Shown here piece after piece: positions 7,975 to 9,292 of a DNA stretch of 9,292 nucleotides. Location: contig VBDM01000012.1 of NCBI GenBank assembly GCA_005881355.1, forward strand, positions 1 through 9,292, read 5' to 3'. Every line of letters begins with the position of its first letter. Position 1 is the stretch's first letter. The notes under the pieces were generated by a model. The model saw only the letters and a program-made list of their open reading frames with translations, was not told the DNA's origin and did not search any database. The stretch is from Betaproteobacteria bacterium (GTDB lineage: Bacteria; Pseudomonadota; Gammaproteobacteria; Burkholderiales; SG8-39). Both the position numbers and the translations under genes were made by a program.

Positions 7975-7980
7975 AAAGGA
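7975..7980 (+). promoter_or_regulatory. Ribosome binding site of the SBBP-repeat gene
   Basis: AAAGGA lies 7 bases before the ATG at 7988, a near-ideal Shine-Dalgarno placement. It picks this ATG over other in-frame possibilities and stands in contrast to the polysaccharide genes upstream, whose starts have no clear site. Confidence 0.7.
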
Positions 7981-7987
7981 AACAGCC

Positions 7988-9292
7988 ATGTCCCGATCCG
8001 CACTCAATCCGTCTCGCGCTTTGCTCGTACTGTTCTCGTTCCCCCTCGGCTTCGCCTTACCCGTAGTCGCGGCGGCGGACGCGCGCGTGAGCGAGAGCTA
8101 CGGCAGGCTGCCTCTTCACTTCGAGGTGAATCGCGGCCAGACCGACAAGGATGTGCGCTTCCTCGCGCGCGGCCCGGGCTACAGCCTCTATCTCACTGCG
8201 GGCGAAGCCGTGCTGGTGCTTGCCAAGCCCAACCCGGACGCAAAACGCGATGCGCGCAGTCCCCAAGCGCGGCGCGAGGCGCCGGCGGATGTGAAATCCA
8301 TTGCGCTCCGTATGAGCCTCGTCGGTGCCGCGCGCCAACCTCGGGTGAGCGGGCTCGAGGAACAACCGGGCAAGGCGAACTACTTCATCGGCAAAGATCC
8401 GGCGAAGTGGCGCACCAACATCCCGACCTACGCAACAGTGCACTACCGCGAGGTCTATCCCGGCATCGATCTCGTCTACTACGGCAACCAGCGCCAGCTG
8501 GAATACGACTTCGTCGTCGCGCCTGGGGCAGACCCGAAGAAGATCGTGCTCGGCTTCAAAGGCACGGACAAACTGGAGGTCGACGCGCAGGGCGATCTCG
8601 TGCTGCACGCGGCAGGTGGCGTCATACGCCAACAGAAGCCAATCATCTACCAGGAAATTGACGGCATCCGGCGGGAAATTGAAGGCAGATACGTGCGCAA
8701 GGGCGCGAACCGGGTCAGCTTTAAGCTCGCCGCCTACGACACGAGCCGCCCGCTCATGATCGATCCGGCGCTCTCCTACTCGACCTACCTCGGCGGTAGT
8801 GGGCATGATTTTGGCCAAGGGATCGCGGTGGACGCTCACGGCAACGCCTACGTGACAGGCCACACCAGTTCTACGAACTTTCCAACAACCCTTGGCGCCT
8901 TCCAGATCGCTTTCGCCGGCGGCTCGGACGCCGTTGTCACCAAGCTCAATCCCGACGGCTCCGCTCTTGTGTACTCCACCTACCTCGGTGGCAGTAACGG
9001 AGGCAACGGCACCGGGGGCGCGGACACAAACGAGGGCGCCGGGATCGCGGTGGACGCCGACGGCAACGCCTACGTAACGGGCTTTACCGGTGCCAACGAC
9101 TTCCCGACAACGCCGGGGGCTTTCCAGTCGGCTTTTGCCGGCGGCTGGGACGCCTTCGTGACGAAGCTGAATCCGACGGGTTCCGCACTCGTCTACTCAA
9201 CCTACCTTGGCGGTAGTTTCCTTGACGGGGGCTCCGGGATCGCCGTGGATTCCAACGGCAACACCTATGTGACGGGGGAAACTCAATCCTCG
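7988..9292 (+). CDS. Secreted SBBP-repeat beta-propeller protein, 3'-partial
   Basis: The frame is open for 435 codons from the ATG at 7988 to the right edge with no stop, so the gene is cut by the window. Residues 1-30 form a signal peptide: Arg-containing start, hydrophobic core ALLVLFSFPLGFALPVV, and probable signal peptidase I cleavage after Ala30 (AAA before Asp). Residues about 37-262 match the N-terminal domain usual in SBBP-repeat proteins, with LPLHFEVNRGQTD, FLARGPGYSLYL, NYFIGKDPAKWRTNIPTY, VYPGIDLVYYG, LEYDFVVAPGAD and a closing SRPLMIDPALSYSTYL. From Tyr264 begin SBBP repeats of the form YSTYLGG, GIAVD-x2-GNAYVTG, FPTT-x-GAFQ, DAFVTKLNP. The protein is expected to be exported and to form a beta-propeller. 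Full members are often much longer and may end in a sorting or secretion signal, which cannot be seen here. It appears to be transcribed separately from the operon upstream. Its function is unknown; adhesion or matrix roles are guesses. Confidence 0.93.
   Translation, partial: MSRSALNPSRALLVLFSFPLGFALPVVAAADARVSESYGRLPLHFEVNRGQTDKDVRFLARGPGYSLYLTAGEAVLVLAKPNPDAKRDARSPQARREAPADVKSIALRMSLVGAARQPRVSGLEEQPGKANYFIGKDPAKWRTNIPTYATVHYREVYPGIDLVYYGNQRQLEYDFVVAPGADPKKIVLGFKGTDKLEVDAQGDLVLHAAGGVIRQQKPIIYQEIDGIRREIEGRYVRKGANRVSFKLAAYDTSRPLMIDPALSYSTYLGGSGHDFGQGIAVDAHGNAYVTGHTSSTNFPTTLGAFQIAFAGGSDAVVTKLNPDGSALVYSTYLGGSNGGNGTGGADTNEGAGIAVDADGNAYVTGFTGANDFPTTPGAFQSAFAGGWDAFVTKLNPTGSALVYSTYLGGSFLDGGSGIAVDSNGNTYVTGETQSS
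8777..9292 (+). repeat. SBBP tandem repeats within the secreted protein gene
   Basis: Repeat units begin with the YSTYLGG codons at 8777, 8972 and 9194, giving periods of 195 and 222 bases (65 and 74 residues); the third unit runs off the edge. The DNA is alike as well as the protein: a GGGATCGC-GTGGA block starts at about 8819, 9041 and 9236 and is followed by the GNAYVTG or GNTYVTG codons. The second unit is 9 residues longer because of a Gly/Asn/Thr-rich insertion between YLGGS and GIAVD. Differences at many third positions indicate old duplications rather than recent expansion. Confidence 0.9.

Noticed and set aside
7912..8661. 249-codon plus-strand open frame across the start of the SBBP gene
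   Set aside because: It is Arg-rich without domains and overlaps, in another frame, the signal peptide and conserved N-terminal domain encoded from 7988, which has the good ribosome binding site.
8057..8863. 268-codon minus-strand open frame opposite the SBBP gene
   Set aside because: It has no recognisable motif and lies opposite a strongly supported coding frame.

Overview
The window reads as high-GC DNA from a Gram-negative bacterium, most likely a member of the Pseudomonadota. This rests on gene content and overall coding style only; there is no rRNA or other taxonomic marker. All genes supported here lie on the + strand, and no tRNA, rRNA, CRISPR array, insertion sequence or integrase was seen.

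Positions 1-7793 hold the 3' part of a surface-polysaccharide (capsule, O-antigen or exopolysaccharide) biosynthesis operon of five closely packed genes. They are a nucleotide-sugar 6-dehydrogenase cut by the left window edge, a CapK/PaaK-like adenylate-forming enzyme, a family 4 glycosyltransferase, an asparagine-synthase-type amidotransferase, and a heparinase II/III-family polysaccharide lyase. Gaps are 57, 5 and 42 bases, and the last pair overlaps by 8 bases, which favours one transcript. The chemistry is coherent: the dehydrogenase makes a UDP-uronic acid, the glycosyltransferase builds it or a partner sugar into the repeat unit, and the amidotransferase and the ligase can amidate or acylate it. 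The lyase family acts on uronate-containing chains. Such sets are frequent in exopolysaccharide loci, including those linked to exosortase/PEP-CTERM systems, but no exosortase gene lies in this window.

Positions 7794-7987 are a 194-base intergenic stretch with one perfect 6+6 inverted repeat (a possible operator) and a good ribosome binding site at its end. I found no convincing terminator or sigma-70/sigma-54 promoter there.

From 7988 to the right edge runs the start of a large secreted protein, open for 435 codons without a stop. It has a signal peptide, the N-terminal domain typical of SBBP-repeat proteins, and the first SBBP beta-propeller repeats, which are also visible as 195- and 222-base repeats in the DNA. 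It is probably a separate transcription unit. Its C-terminus, which would tell how it is anchored or sorted, is outside the window.

Nothing here is plainly a new system. The points most worth a second look are the concentration of carboxylate chemistry in one operon, an altered nucleotide-binding motif in the ligase, the unsettled start and location of the lyase, and the inverted repeat before the secreted protein.
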